Of a stretch of DNA of 64,000 nt, positions 31,401 through 39,665 are shown in pieces (positions within the stretch are counted from its first letter, which is position 1; every line of letters starts with the position of its first letter). A program made the position numbers and the translations under genes. The stretch spans positions 4,922,959 to 4,986,958 of the forward strand of contig OX291542.1 in NCBI GenBank assembly GCA_946406115.1, given 5' to 3'. Source of the DNA: Apoda limacodes. Taxonomy: Eukaryota; Arthropoda; Insecta; Lepidoptera; Limacodidae. The notes beneath the pieces are model-generated. The model made no database searches, was not told where the DNA came from, and worked only from the letters and a program-made list of their open reading frames with translations.

Positions 31401-33554
31401 GAAGGTAATTAAAATAAAAAAAAATCTATAAAATATAAAAAAAAAAATTTAGATTTTTTTTGTCATTTTTTCCTTCGATAAAAATGGGTCTCGTTTCACC
31501 CATTTTCATATGTGCACTTTATGAAGACTCACACTGTATATACCTATACAAACCACAATATAAAAGTTCCAAAAATAAAAACTGATTAAAAAATGCCTAA
31601 CTTTTTATAAAATAACTTAAAAATAATTTTTAAAACGCGACTTTATAAACCACAATTTATTCATCCTTTTTTACTTGACAAAAACACCACGTGCTAACGC
31701 AGCCGCGTGTCTGCAGGTGATGTTCATTATAACAACACGTGCCAAACACTATTTGATATCAGTGACTATTATACTATAATATGTGGTAATATTATTTTTT
31801 ACTTATTACCTTATCAACATAAATTTTACAGTTGATAACTATATCTCATCTAACACGCGCTTATGAGCGCAGCTGCCTGTCACACGCTCGATTCGATGTT
31901 GCGCCAAGCGCGCCGGCTATTTAAGAAGAAAAGTCTTTAGAATTTTATTTTTCTATAATTATTCATCATTAATTTACTCATATTTTATAGCTGTTTTACA
32001 GATGTAGCTACTTCGTATTAGTAACTTTTAATGGAATTTGTACGAAAATTTCACTTTTCAAAGTACATTTTATAACTTGGGCGACTATTACTCGTTAGCC
32101 TGTCAAGTGTACTTACCCGTGATAGCTTTCCTTTCAAATACATTATATGCACTACCACCATAATTTTTTTTTTTTTTTACATTTCCAAATACTATACTAT
32201 CGCTGGTAGAGGGGGGGTGACACTTGACTCTAACAAAAATTAGTACTTTTAAGCTGAATGTTTCGCAAACGGAGCCCTAAATCAAAAATTATCATTGCAT
32301 ACCGTCGACGTTTTTTGGATTCCTATCCAACGATACCCCACACGATGGGGTAGACGAGAAAAAAAAATTACGTCCACACTTCAAGTGTAGGGGAGGTACG
32401 CCAAAAAAATTTTTTTCAATGATTTTCTTCTACTTTGTCGGCTTGATCAATTTGTATATCCCTGCCAAATTGCAGCTCTTTTGTATTAGTAGTTTTTGAA
32501 CTAAGCTGCGGACAGACAGACAGACGCACGGACATGGCGAAACTATAAGGGTTCCATGTTGACTACGGAACTCTAAAAAGTTAAGGGGCGTTTTGTTGAC
32601 AAGCATTACACGGATTGAATGCGCTCAATGCTGTCTACGCGCACATTCGATCGCTCTTTTGACCAATAATGAATGCGCTATGACGTCACTTCAGGACCGC
32701 ATTCAACGCATTGGCTGCAGGGAAAGCATTAATAACAGTCAATTCACACCGTGGATCTTTTATTACTCTTTAGTATAAAATTATCTTAGTTCATACTTCC
32801 TTTGCTATATTTTAATTAATGATAAGCATTTTCAATCAGGTCTGAACAACATCAAACAGCTGAAATCACTCGATTACAAAATGGCAGAATTCGGTGCGAA
32901 GAATGCCAGCGGTACACTGCCGAGACTGAAGAAAAAATGTTACGCCACATTAGAAAGGTTCATCGAGGAGAAAATCCTTTTCAGTGCTACATGTGCGACT
33001 ATTCCACATACAACACAACACTTTTTGAGGAACACGTGAACATACATCAGGGCATAAAACCTTATAAATGCTCCCACTGTCCATACAAGAGTGCTTCAAA
33101 GAAGAACACAAAGAAACACGAGCAAAGACATCGTTCAGACAACCCTTTAAAGTGTAAATTCTGTGAATTCATCGCACAAAATAGCAAATCGTTACAGCGT
33201 CATGTAGAAATTCACGGAGACGCAAAAGTGAAATGGCATAAATGCAGCAGCTGTAAATTTAAATCTAAATTATTGTCGAAGTTGAAAAAGCATAAAAAAA
33301 TACACTTTGCTTCTTGTACAAGATGTGAATTTGTTGCTCCTTCAAAGAGGCTTCTTAGAAAGCATCTAAAGGCTGATCATAACATAGAAATTCCTGTTAA
33401 GAAACCAGGAAAAAGGTTTGATTGCGAGAAATGTCAGTGGTCTTCACAATGTAAATCAAAAATACTATTGCATCTCATACATCATCCCGAACAAGTCGTT
33501 GATGAAAGCTATATAGATATAAGTATTTTAAGAAAACATGGTATAATGAATTAA
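25455..33554 (+). CDS. Seven-finger C2H2 zinc-finger protein, two exons with a 7.2 kb intron
   Basis: Exon 1 is 25455-25624 from ATG (MAEFDMCGEPIFIDISKAPD) to TTAGG before a GTAAGC donor. Exon 2 is 32840-33554 after TTTTCAATCAG. The split codon GG|G restores one frame and the joined protein is 294 residues. Exon 2 carries seven C2H2 fingers at about residues 76-98 (CEECQRY), 106-126 (CYMCDYS), 134-154 (CSHCPYK), 162-182 (CKFCEFI), 192-212 (CSSCKFK), 216-237 (CTRCEFV) and 252-272 (CEKCQWS). The C-x2-C-x-F/Y-x spacing with lysine-rich tips resembles REST or hunchback-like arrays, so it is probably a nuclear DNA-binding regulator. Exon 1 holds a short acidic region without fingers. AATAAA at 33568-33573 lies just after the stop. 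A start inside exon 2 (ATG 32937) would lose the first finger, so the two-exon model is preferred. Confidence 0.82.
25625..26740. other. First part of the zinc-finger gene intron
   Basis: No gene or clear element. A stretch at 26430-26650 has raised GC with open minus-strand text (LIERTWGILLCGLPP) that I do not recognise; it may be an old repeat. No reverse transcriptase or transposase motifs. Confidence 0.4.
26738..28205. mobile_element. Harbinger-like TIR element, non-autonomous
   Basis: The element spans 26741-28202. The left end is GGGTCAGCTCAGATCGAGAC and the right end, read inward, is GGGTCAGCTTATACCGAGCC. The first nine bases are identical, followed by a shared GACGCGAC. TTA lies on both sides (26738-26740 and 28203-28205), the 3-bp TWA-type duplication of PIF/Harbinger elements. 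No HARBI1-like nuclease text was recognised in the roughly 1.46 kb interior, so it is non-autonomous. It sits in the zinc-finger gene intron. Confidence 0.65.
28206..28930. other. Intron stretch with a perfect hairpin
   Basis: Contains GCACTCCGGGAGTGCCGGCA near 28542, a GC-rich island seen in moth repeats, and a 13-bp perfect inverted repeat at 28768-28824, described separately. No coding sequence. Confidence 0.4.
28768..28824. repeat. Perfect 13-bp inverted repeat containing CACGTG
   Basis: GGTCACGTGTCCT at 28768-28780 and AGGACACGTGACC at 28812-28824 pair exactly around a 31-base loop. Each arm has a CACGTG E-box core, and ACGCGAG follows both (once in the loop, once outside). Could be a MITE remnant or a paired E-box site. 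Confidence 0.6.
28925..29290 (-). repeat. Dispersed repeat followed by a Jockey reverse transcriptase scrap
   Basis: At 28925-29080 is the repeat ACCACTAAGGTGGCAAACGG, then CCTGATGGTAAGCGGTCACC and GTAGCCTATGGACG, common in Lepidoptera. At 29245-29080 on the minus strand the text is GVLQGSVLSPTLFLLHINDM, then IHCYAD and stops, that is, the GVPQG and YADD blocks of a Jockey-type LINE like that at 1-545. Confidence 0.7.
29521..31538 (+). mobile_element. Tc1/mariner-group element with long inverted repeats
   Basis: Both ends are copies of CAGTGTGAGTCTTCGTAAAG (left, from 29523; the right end at 31536 reads inward CAGTGTGAGTCTTCATAAAG), flanked by TA (29521-29522 and 31537-31538). The inverted repeats extend about 455 bp each: left to about 29966-29985, right from about 31079. 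Between them is a broken transposase gene at 30219-30880. The TA duplication, length of about 2.0 kb and transposase type place it in the Tc1/mariner superfamily. It lies in the zinc-finger gene intron, same strand. Confidence 0.88.
30219..30880 (+). pseudogene. Transposase with DUF4817-like helix-turn-helix, internally deleted
   Basis: The first frame (132 residues, ATG 30219) carries the N-terminal DNA-binding region: IADIHFYYGMARGRARAAR, FTEVHRRLSNTGL and RRLALRHGISQKSAWRILRK. After LHPYFNGAT the gene shifts frame and reads RDELPILLEHVPLATRRRM, FLQMDGCPAHY, RWIGRLGPVGWPARSPD and TPLDYFLWGAMKQKV. The acidic pair is the D of MDG and the D of PLDY, with 41 residues between. Family members have a long catalytic stretch with the first Asp between HPY and NGAT; here it is absent, so a precise internal deletion removed it. 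The enzyme is dead. A relative is at 53600-54000. Confidence 0.85.
31540..31985. other. Intron stretch without recognised elements
   Basis: AT-rich; a few GCGC-containing bases near 31870-31920 and no open frames. Confidence 0.4.
31986..32580 (+). repeat. Long dispersed repeat, copy A (AGGGTTCCG family end)
   Basis: Shares its whole length with 51100-51665. Landmarks are GTTTTACAGATGTAGCTACT, ACGAAAATTTCAC, GTGTACTTACCCGTGAT, GTAGAGGGGGGGTGACACTT, GATGGGGTAGACGAG and the end CATGGCGAAACTATAAGGGT then TTGACTACGGAAC. Both copies are in the same orientation. No coding capacity. The copy ends at a TTAA that starts a MITE. Confidence 0.8.
32581..32725. mobile_element. Partial TTAA-type MITE, copy A
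   Basis: TTAA then GGGGCGTTTTGTTGAC, the same terminus as the complete copy at 52388-52654, followed by shared interior text (GCATTACACGGATTGAATGC, CTATGACGTCACTTC, CGCATTCAACGCATTGGCTG). The other end is missing. The TTAA target is typical of piggyBac-related MITEs. Confidence 0.65.
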
Positions 33555-33567
33555 TGACATGAATGCC

Positions 33568-33573
33568 AATAAA
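33568..33573 (+). promoter_or_regulatory. Poly(A) signal of the seven-finger gene
   Basis: AATAAA 14 bases after the TAA stop. Confidence 0.65.
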
Positions 33574-33689
33574 TATAAAGTTTATTATGATGTTATAATT
33601 ATTTTTTGGAATCCCTTTTGACAGTGATAGTTAAACTAGCAGCCAAAGATTATTATTTTTAGATCTTTAGAAATAATCATTTCTTTTAA

Positions 33690-33885
33690 GTATTTAATTG
33701 GTCGGTGGTGGTTAAGTGGTTTCGGTTTCTATCTCGAAAAATATCGTAAAGAAACCTGGATATGTCAAAAAGCTTAGATTTATGTGAAGTCTATAATCTG
33801 CACCGGAATCGAATGATGGACTGGACTATGGCCCAAATCGAGGGTAGGCCGTGCCACAAAAGTGGGGACATATGAAGGCTGGTTA
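33690..33885 (+). repeat. Dispersed repeat (RTE-type LINE 3' end or derived SINE)
   Basis: AAAGAAACCTGGATATGTCA, then GTGAAGTCTATAATCTGCAC, GGACTGGACTATGGCCCAAA and AAAAGTGGGGACATATGAAG match the block order (GAAACCTGC, GTGAAGTCTGCCAAT, GGTGGACTATGGCC, GTGGGACG) of a very abundant lepidopteran 3' repeat. Degraded. Confidence 0.6.
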
Positions 33886-33889
33886 GGAA

Positions 33890-35070
33890 GCCTATAACCC
33901 ACACATTTTTTTTGCTACATGAAAAAGTCATGTTTCTAGGCATAGGTGACGACCTGCGTTTAAGCGAAAAATTGGCAACACGCCTTGACACCAGGAACAT
34001 TTTCTGGTGCTTCATTTTACTGTTCACAGATTACGTATCTATGTTCAAAATAAAATCTCCAAAAAGTCGGTTAAAAAAAGCATATTTATTAAAATTGTTA
34101 TTGAAATCCTAAACTAGAAATGTTCTACTACGGCAACAGTAGTTTGGAACCTTTGAAAGAGAAAAATATGTCTATGATTTTTAAAGAAAATGTCGGAAAG
34201 TAAATACTTATTTTTCCTCTCTCTAGGTTTATGAGCTTCCAAAGTTGCCAGTCCTAGCTATACTGTCCCAGTTTAGTGCATGTAGTTAGACGTGTTCTAT
34301 CTTCTATCCATATCCAGGTATTCTCTCACCGGGTGTCAAAATATGAGAGTACTTGTAGTTGCCCGCAAGCCAGCCGTAATGGCCCATAGATGATGCACCA
34401 TCCGCCATTGACTTAAATTGCAGGTATCTGAGGAGAGTGAGTAATTTGTTTCAGAGTTCGGAATTTAAATATTAATTAAAAAGGAACCATTACGCTGGGA
34501 CTTCGGTGCCTGTCTGTCACTATCTTTAAGCTGTAGGTATTTTTAGATCTTGGCTTTATATTATTAGATTAGATTTAGTTTTTTTTGTTTTTTAAACTCA
34601 GATTTTTTTAAATTAAAGTTTATGAACCAATTTAACAAATTTATAGTCATTTAAATTTATGACTACTCCTATTTTTACTACTATTTTAATTTATAACCTA
34701 AAACTAGTTAATATTACTTTATTACATTTACTCAATAAATATCTTACCTAGTAGCTGCACAATAGGACCACCCCAATTGAGAAGCTGACACTGACTCTGA
34801 ATCATCTTCACTGGGTGGTTGGAATTCTACACATAAATACAAAAAGTGAATTCAGGTGGATGGGGCATTGCATACCTTTGTGAGCAGTCACAAGTCAGAA
34901 AAGTCATGAGGGGCGTGACCGAAATAAGAATAAGGAATTGTGTGATACGGAAGCGTTGCAGAGTTAAAGATGTAGTTTAGTGTTAGTTGTTCAAAGACGC
35001 AATGTAGCAACAAAAAAAGGTAACGCAGTAAACTCGATGAAATTAAGTCCGTTCACTGAAAAGATACTCA
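33890..35070. other. Intergenic stretch with nothing firm
   Basis: AT-rich, no genes. Some repeat-like text at 34320-34420 (CTCACCGGGTGTCAAAATAT). No open frame looks real on either strand. Confidence 0.4.
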
Positions 35071-35079
35071 TTAAACTAA

Positions 35080-35205
35080 ACCGTATCGAACGTGCAAGAA
35101 AACATTGAGAGTGGATAAAGCAAACAATCCAGTAGGACCAGATGTCTGTACCAGGACCTTACCAAGTGCAAGCCTTTGTTTGGTCTTTTCCGGAAAATAG
35201 GCGTG
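35080..35205 (+). pseudogene. Possible degraded Jockey reverse transcriptase scrap
   Basis: Text TLRVDKANNPVGPDVCTRTL resembles the K---GPDGI-----L finger motif, followed by CLVF. Very short and degraded. Confidence 0.35.
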
Positions 35206-35394
35206 AGGTATTATGAGTATGTATGCATTACTAGTTTTTGCTAAAATGTGTTATCGGCGGCGTGGGATGCCTATGCTAACTCCTTGATTATAGTAAGGAA
35301 GTATATCTAGCTATAGTACGAGGAATTTAGTTATACTTATTCCTGTGGGAAGTTTCGGTGATAAAAAGTATTGTTCTCTATCCCTTCAATTCCT

Positions 35395-35605
35395 CGCCCA
35401 TCCCTGGCAGCCTAGTTCGTAGTCTGGCTGTGGGTTCGATTCCCGCCCTGGGCAAACATTTGAGTTTGCGTGTATTTATGTATATGTATGTATTTACAAA
35501 AAAAAGTAAATAAATAAATATTGTATCTGTTGTCTAGTTATCATAATACAAGCTTTGCTTAGTTTGGTACCAGATGGCGCTGTGTGATATGTCCAAAATT
35601 ATCAC
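35395..35605 (+). repeat. tRNA-related SINE, unsplit copy
   Basis: GGCAGCCTAGTTCGTAGTCT, then GCTGTGGGTTCGATTCCCGC (B-box-like GGTTCGATTCC), a TATGTATGTATTT spacer, and TTGTCTAGTTATCATAATAC with GCTTTGCTTAGTTTGGTACC and CAGATGGCGCTGTGTGATAT. This order is a common lepidopteran SINE. No intact tRNA cloverleaf forms. Confidence 0.72.
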
Positions 35606-35825
35606 TATCCCTATGGCTAATGTTAGCTCAATTCGGTGCTTCGTTGCGTCGTGAAGGTAGAACAAAGAAATAAACTCATTTTCGCATTTATAAGTTTAAA
35701 GTATGGATTATGTTATTTTTATCCTGGTAAGTATATGTGATAAAGTCAAAGTGATAAATAGAAAATTATATAGTCTATCAAGTGGTTCGGGTCTGTGGTT
35801 AAGAAGGCTCCCGTCACGTTTGTCT

Positions 35826-36000
35826 GTCTGTGTATGATTTTCTCTGAATCAAAAAATCTCCAGTTATTGTTATTTCTATAGGGTCTGTGTATGATTTTCT
35901 CTAAATTAAAAAAAATCTCTATTTATAGTTATTCCTACAGGACCTGTGTATGATTTTCATTGAGTTAAAAAAAATCTTCAGTTATCTTTATTCCTGCAGG
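35826..36000. repeat. Three tandem copies of a 57-59 bp unit
   Basis: CTGTGTATGATTTTC recurs at about 35829, 35885 and 35944. Each is followed by an A-rich run, ATCT, CAGTTAT or TATTTAT, and TATTCCTGCAGG or TATTTCTATAGGG. Confidence 0.75.
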
Positions 36001-36334
36001 CGAACAAAATATGGCATGTGCCACTATTAGGTGTAAACCTAGTCCAATCATGTATAGAGAGTAGGAATTGATCTTTTAAGAAGCCGGCGGAGGAATCCGC
36101 TAAATGCAAATCGACGCGAGCGCCAAAGTTCGTTCGACATATCGCTATCTCTGTTGTCGCGTGCGGAGTGCGGGTGAAGAGCATACCTTGCGCCGAGAGT
36201 TATGCGAACCGCAGTACCGCGTACCTTACCTACAAATATTTATTATTGTTTTATGAGTTTAGGAAATCTTTGAGCCGTTTACCTGAGAGCTTTATAAATA
36301 TGCAAAAAGGTACTTGTTGTGACTGATTCCTAGA
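36001..36334. other. Short gap with a CpG-richer patch
   Basis: Positions 36080-36220 have more CG dinucleotides than the surroundings (GACGCGAGCGCC, TTGTCGCGTGCGG). No open frame or element was identified. Confidence 0.35.
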
Positions 36335-36923
36335 CGCAGCTAACTAGTAATGCGGTTTTTTTAACTATATTGCATAGTAATTAGGTAAGGTACTTAGTGA
36401 CGCTAATTGTATACCTACTACGTCACATATCTTTCATACCATGCCTAGGGTTGATGATCTAGGGTAAATTAGTAGAGATCGTTCGATCGTTCTATTTTGA
36501 AATGTCTCGGAATCGAACCCGAGACGATGCCGAGATGAATGGACCAGCGCAACTGTCTTCAGATGTCTGCAATTTCGCTAAAAAAAAAAAAGTCAGTAAG
36601 GTGACCATGTCATCTAGACAATTTACGGACATATCCAGTTCCAGTTATTACCTATATTCGTCATGGAAATCATACATAACAGCAACAACATTGCTTGATA
36701 GAATTCATGTAAAAATTACAGAATTTATTTGATTTGTCTCCTCCTCGGTAATAGTCGTGTCCTTACACTTCTTAGAAAAGAAAGAAAAGGCGCAAAAAAA
36801 TATATCGTAATTTTGTCGTTAGTAGGGATCACCAATATACCGGTATGGTATATATTTCTACTTTTGTCACTGATCTATCAATTCTGGTAATGTCTACTTA
36901 ATTTTTTTCTAATTTGTGTACAA

Positions 36924-37330
36924 TATAACTCCAGATAACACTAGACTCCAAACTTCAATGGGGTCCGCACATTTATAACCTAGCCAAAAATTAAGCGCTG
37001 CTGTGTATGCGATCAAGAAAATAAGACAAATGACCATTCGACACAGCAAAAATAGTATATTTTAGCTATTTCCATAGTTTAGTGACATATGGTATCTAAT
37101 TGTGGGGAAGCGCTGCTGATGTAAATACAATATTTTTGTTACAAGAACGGGCAATTCGTGCTATTTATAAATTAGGATCTAGGATATCTCTGAGGGATAT
37201 GTTAAGGTGAGTAAATTAACTTGAGCGTTGCAGTATATACATGAAAATCTTTTATATGTACATAAAAATAATATTTCATAACTATGACAATTCAAAAGTG
37301 TTTGTAAAATCCTAATTTGGATTAAAAAAA
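36924..37330 (+). pseudogene. LINE fragment in the left arm and just beyond
   Basis: Related base for base to 23600-23910 (ACTCCAAACTTCAATGGGGT, GCTGCTGTGTATGCGATCAA, GGGCAATTCGTGCTATTTAT), with a 3' UTR piece at 37268-37335 matching 24350-24420. Many indels. Confidence 0.75.
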
Positions 37331-37362
37331 TTGCCTTTGACAGAATTCATTGCCTTTTTTTA

Positions 37363-37805
37363 GGGTTCCGTACCCAAAGGGTAATGAGCGGAACCCTATT
37401 ACTAAGACTCCGCTGTCGATCCGTCCGTCCGTCTGTCACCAGGCTGTATCTCATGAACCGTGATAGTTAAACAGTTGACATTTCCACGGAAGATGTATTT
37501 CTGTTGCCGCTATAACAACATATAGTAAAAAACAGAATAAAATAAATATTTAAGAGAGCTCCCATACAATAAACGTGATTTTTTTGCTCGATTTTGCTCG
37601 ATATTGATATGGGCAACAGGCAGACGCTTAAAATATTCACAAAATATAAAGTTATATAGTCACTTTAAAAATAAATAATTACATTAAAATTAAACAAATA
37701 TTTAAGGGGGCTCCCATAAAACAAACGTGATTTTTTTTGCCGTTTCTATAAATAATGGTAGGGAACCCTTCATGCGCGAGTACGACTCGCACTTGGCCGA
37801 TTTAA
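37363..37805 (+). repeat. AGGGTTCCGTA repeat, nearly complete copy
   Basis: Starts TAGGGTTCCGTACCCAAAGG, then GGCTGTATCTCATGAACCGT, GTTGCCGCTATAACAACA, GGGGCTCCCATAAAACAAAC, and ends AACCCTTCATGCGCGAGTAC then GACTCGCACTTGGCCG. This is the typical full layout of an abundant moth repeat. It is the spacer of the inverted duplication. Confidence 0.8.
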
Positions 37806-38189
37806 TTCTTTCATGAGACAGTCCTTTGGGGGTCCTTACGATAAAAATACAGTAATTTTGTATTTAGTAGTAATAATTCTGTTTTGGTTTTAATTTTATT
37901 TTATTCAAATCATCCTTAGTGCAAAAAGTATTTTTTTTGTGATATATTGCCTCAGCTGGTGTAAAGTTCACTGCGATCTTTCAAAGCAAATTCAATTACA
38001 AACAAAAAAAAAACAAAGACAAATACAAGCATATATTTACTTAAAGTCCAGGAAGAAGTCAGTAAATTATAAACATGTTTGGAAAGATCCGGTGATATGC
38101 TCATTTAATAAATGACTGATTTTAACTTATAGTCTCATTCATCTGTTCTCTTTATCATCACTTCATATTTATCATCACTTTATATTATT

Positions 38190-38430
38190 TTTATAAATAG
38201 CACGAATTGCCCGTTCTTGTAACGTAAAAATATTGTATTTACATCAGCAGCGCTACCCCACAATTAGATACCATATGTCAATAAACAATGGAAATAGCTA
38301 AAATATACTATTTTTGCAGTGTCGACATCGGTCAATTGACTTATTTTCTTGATCGTATACACAGCAGCGCTAAATTTTAGGCTAGGTTATAAATGTGAGG
38401 AACCCATTGAAGTTTGGAGTCCAGTGTGAT
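38190..38430 (-). pseudogene. LINE fragment in the right arm
   Basis: Inverted counterpart of 36924-37170, same LINE family as 22985-24425. Confidence 0.75.
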
Positions 38431-39017
38431 CTGGAATTATATTGTACACAAATTAGAAAAAAATTAAGTGCATATTACCTCAATTGATAGATCAGTCATA
38501 AAAGTAAAAATATATACCATATATATGTGTGATCCCTACTAACGACAGAATTACGTTTTTTTTTTTTTTGCGCCTTTTCTTTCTTCTCTAAGAAGTGTAA
38601 GGACACGACTATTACCGAGGAGGAGACAAATCAAATAAATTCTGTAATTTTTACATGAATTCTATCAAGCAATGTTGTTGCTGTTATGTATGATTTCCAT
38701 GACGAATATAGGTAATAACTGGAACTGGATATGTCCGTAAATTGTCTAGATGACATGGTCACCCTACTGACTTTTTTTTTTAGCGAAGTTGCAGACATCT
38801 GAAGACAGTTCCGCTGGTACATTCGTCTCGGGTTCGATTCCTAGACAGTTCAAAATAAAAAGATCGAACGGTCTCTGCTAATTTCTAGATCATCAACTCT
38901 AGGTATGGTATAAAAGATACATGACCTAGTAAGTATAAATTTAGCGTCACTAAGTAAGTACGTAACCTAATTACTAGGCAATATAGTTAAAAAAACCGCA
39001 TTACTAGTTAGCTTGCG

Positions 39018-39660
39018 TTTTTTCTTATAATTGAGTAGTTCTCAATTATGAAAAAAACCGCTCACACTTGAAATCCTACACCGATAACACAATTTAAGGC
39101 GTTTGAAACCGCGTGAAAAACCTACGAGCGCTTACCCCCCTACCGCTCCCGCACCGCTGCCGTCGTCGACGTCCGCCCCGTGCGAGCAGAGACGGCTATA
39201 AGCTGTTCAAAATTTAAAAGAAATTCGAAGGTGTGCGTGAATACCAAAAATATTTTTGAACAGGACCTTAGGTAAATATTATCTTTAACCGAATAACAGC
39301 ATATATGCGTTAAAATATTCTTAAATTGGAAATTATTTTGGTATTAGGTTTGTATGAGAAATTAATTGTTCGCCGCCTTCTTAAGCTACCGTCACTCGCA
39401 TGTGAAATAAGTAGTGTTACGAATCTCTGTCTGTGTCTGGGACAGACACTCATTCGGGACTCAGGATTGACCGACTATTAAAAATATCTGTCATTAATCA
39501 ATTTTATTTACGGTTTTATGATTTTATTCAGTGTCTAATATGGGTTTTATTATATAGTGACTATTTACTTACTTTTTGTTAATGTACGTTGAATAACGTT
39601 GATTTGAATATTTTTGTCTAGTTGGACACGTTGGAAAAGGACAATAGGTGCAGTAATTTA
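39018..39660. other. Gap downstream of the known Kazal-like exons
   Basis: Begins with a copy of the TAATTGAGTAGTTCTC repeat, with CCTACACCGATAACACAAT shared with 1210-1310. A CG-rich patch lies at 39140-39200. A third exon of the minus-strand Kazal-like gene might be here or further left, but none could be fixed. Confidence 0.4.
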
Positions 39661-39665
39661 CTTAC

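Larger units (their letters stand above)
36335..39017. repeat. Large inverted duplication: about 0.83 kb arms around a 1 kb spacer
   Basis: The left arm (36335-37170) and right arm (38190-39017) are inverted copies. Outer ends: CGCAGCTAACTAGTAATGCG on the left against the complement of CGCATTACTAGTTAGCTTGCG on the right. Inner ends: TTACAAGAACGGGCAATTCG against the complement CGAATTGCCCGTTCTTGTAA. Each arm contains a unique part, including a 63-residue window identical in translation (TMSSRQFTDISSSSYYLYSS), plus a piece of the LINE seen at 23600-23900. The spacer holds an AGGGTTCCG repeat. Small differences between the arms show it is not an assembly copy of one read. Confidence 0.88.

Noticed and set aside
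33791..34027. Minus-strand 78-residue frame as a possible last exon of the Kazal-like gene
   Set aside because: It overlaps the antisense of a dispersed repeat and lacks the expected cysteine pattern and a convincing acceptor in phase.
35415..35450. GGTTCGATTCC resembling a tRNA B-box
   Set aside because: No acceptor or anticodon stems can be formed around it, and the flanks match a SINE family; not called as a tRNA gene.
36500..36545. CCGAGACGATGCC with GGAATCGAACCCGAG, a possible tRNA T-arm on the minus strand
   Set aside because: The loop has one base too many for a normal T-arm and there is no cloverleaf; it is part of the inverted duplication.
36502..36732. Open frame repeated at 38631-38822
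   Set aside because: Repeated only because it lies in both arms of the inverted duplication; no start context, splice sites or known domain.
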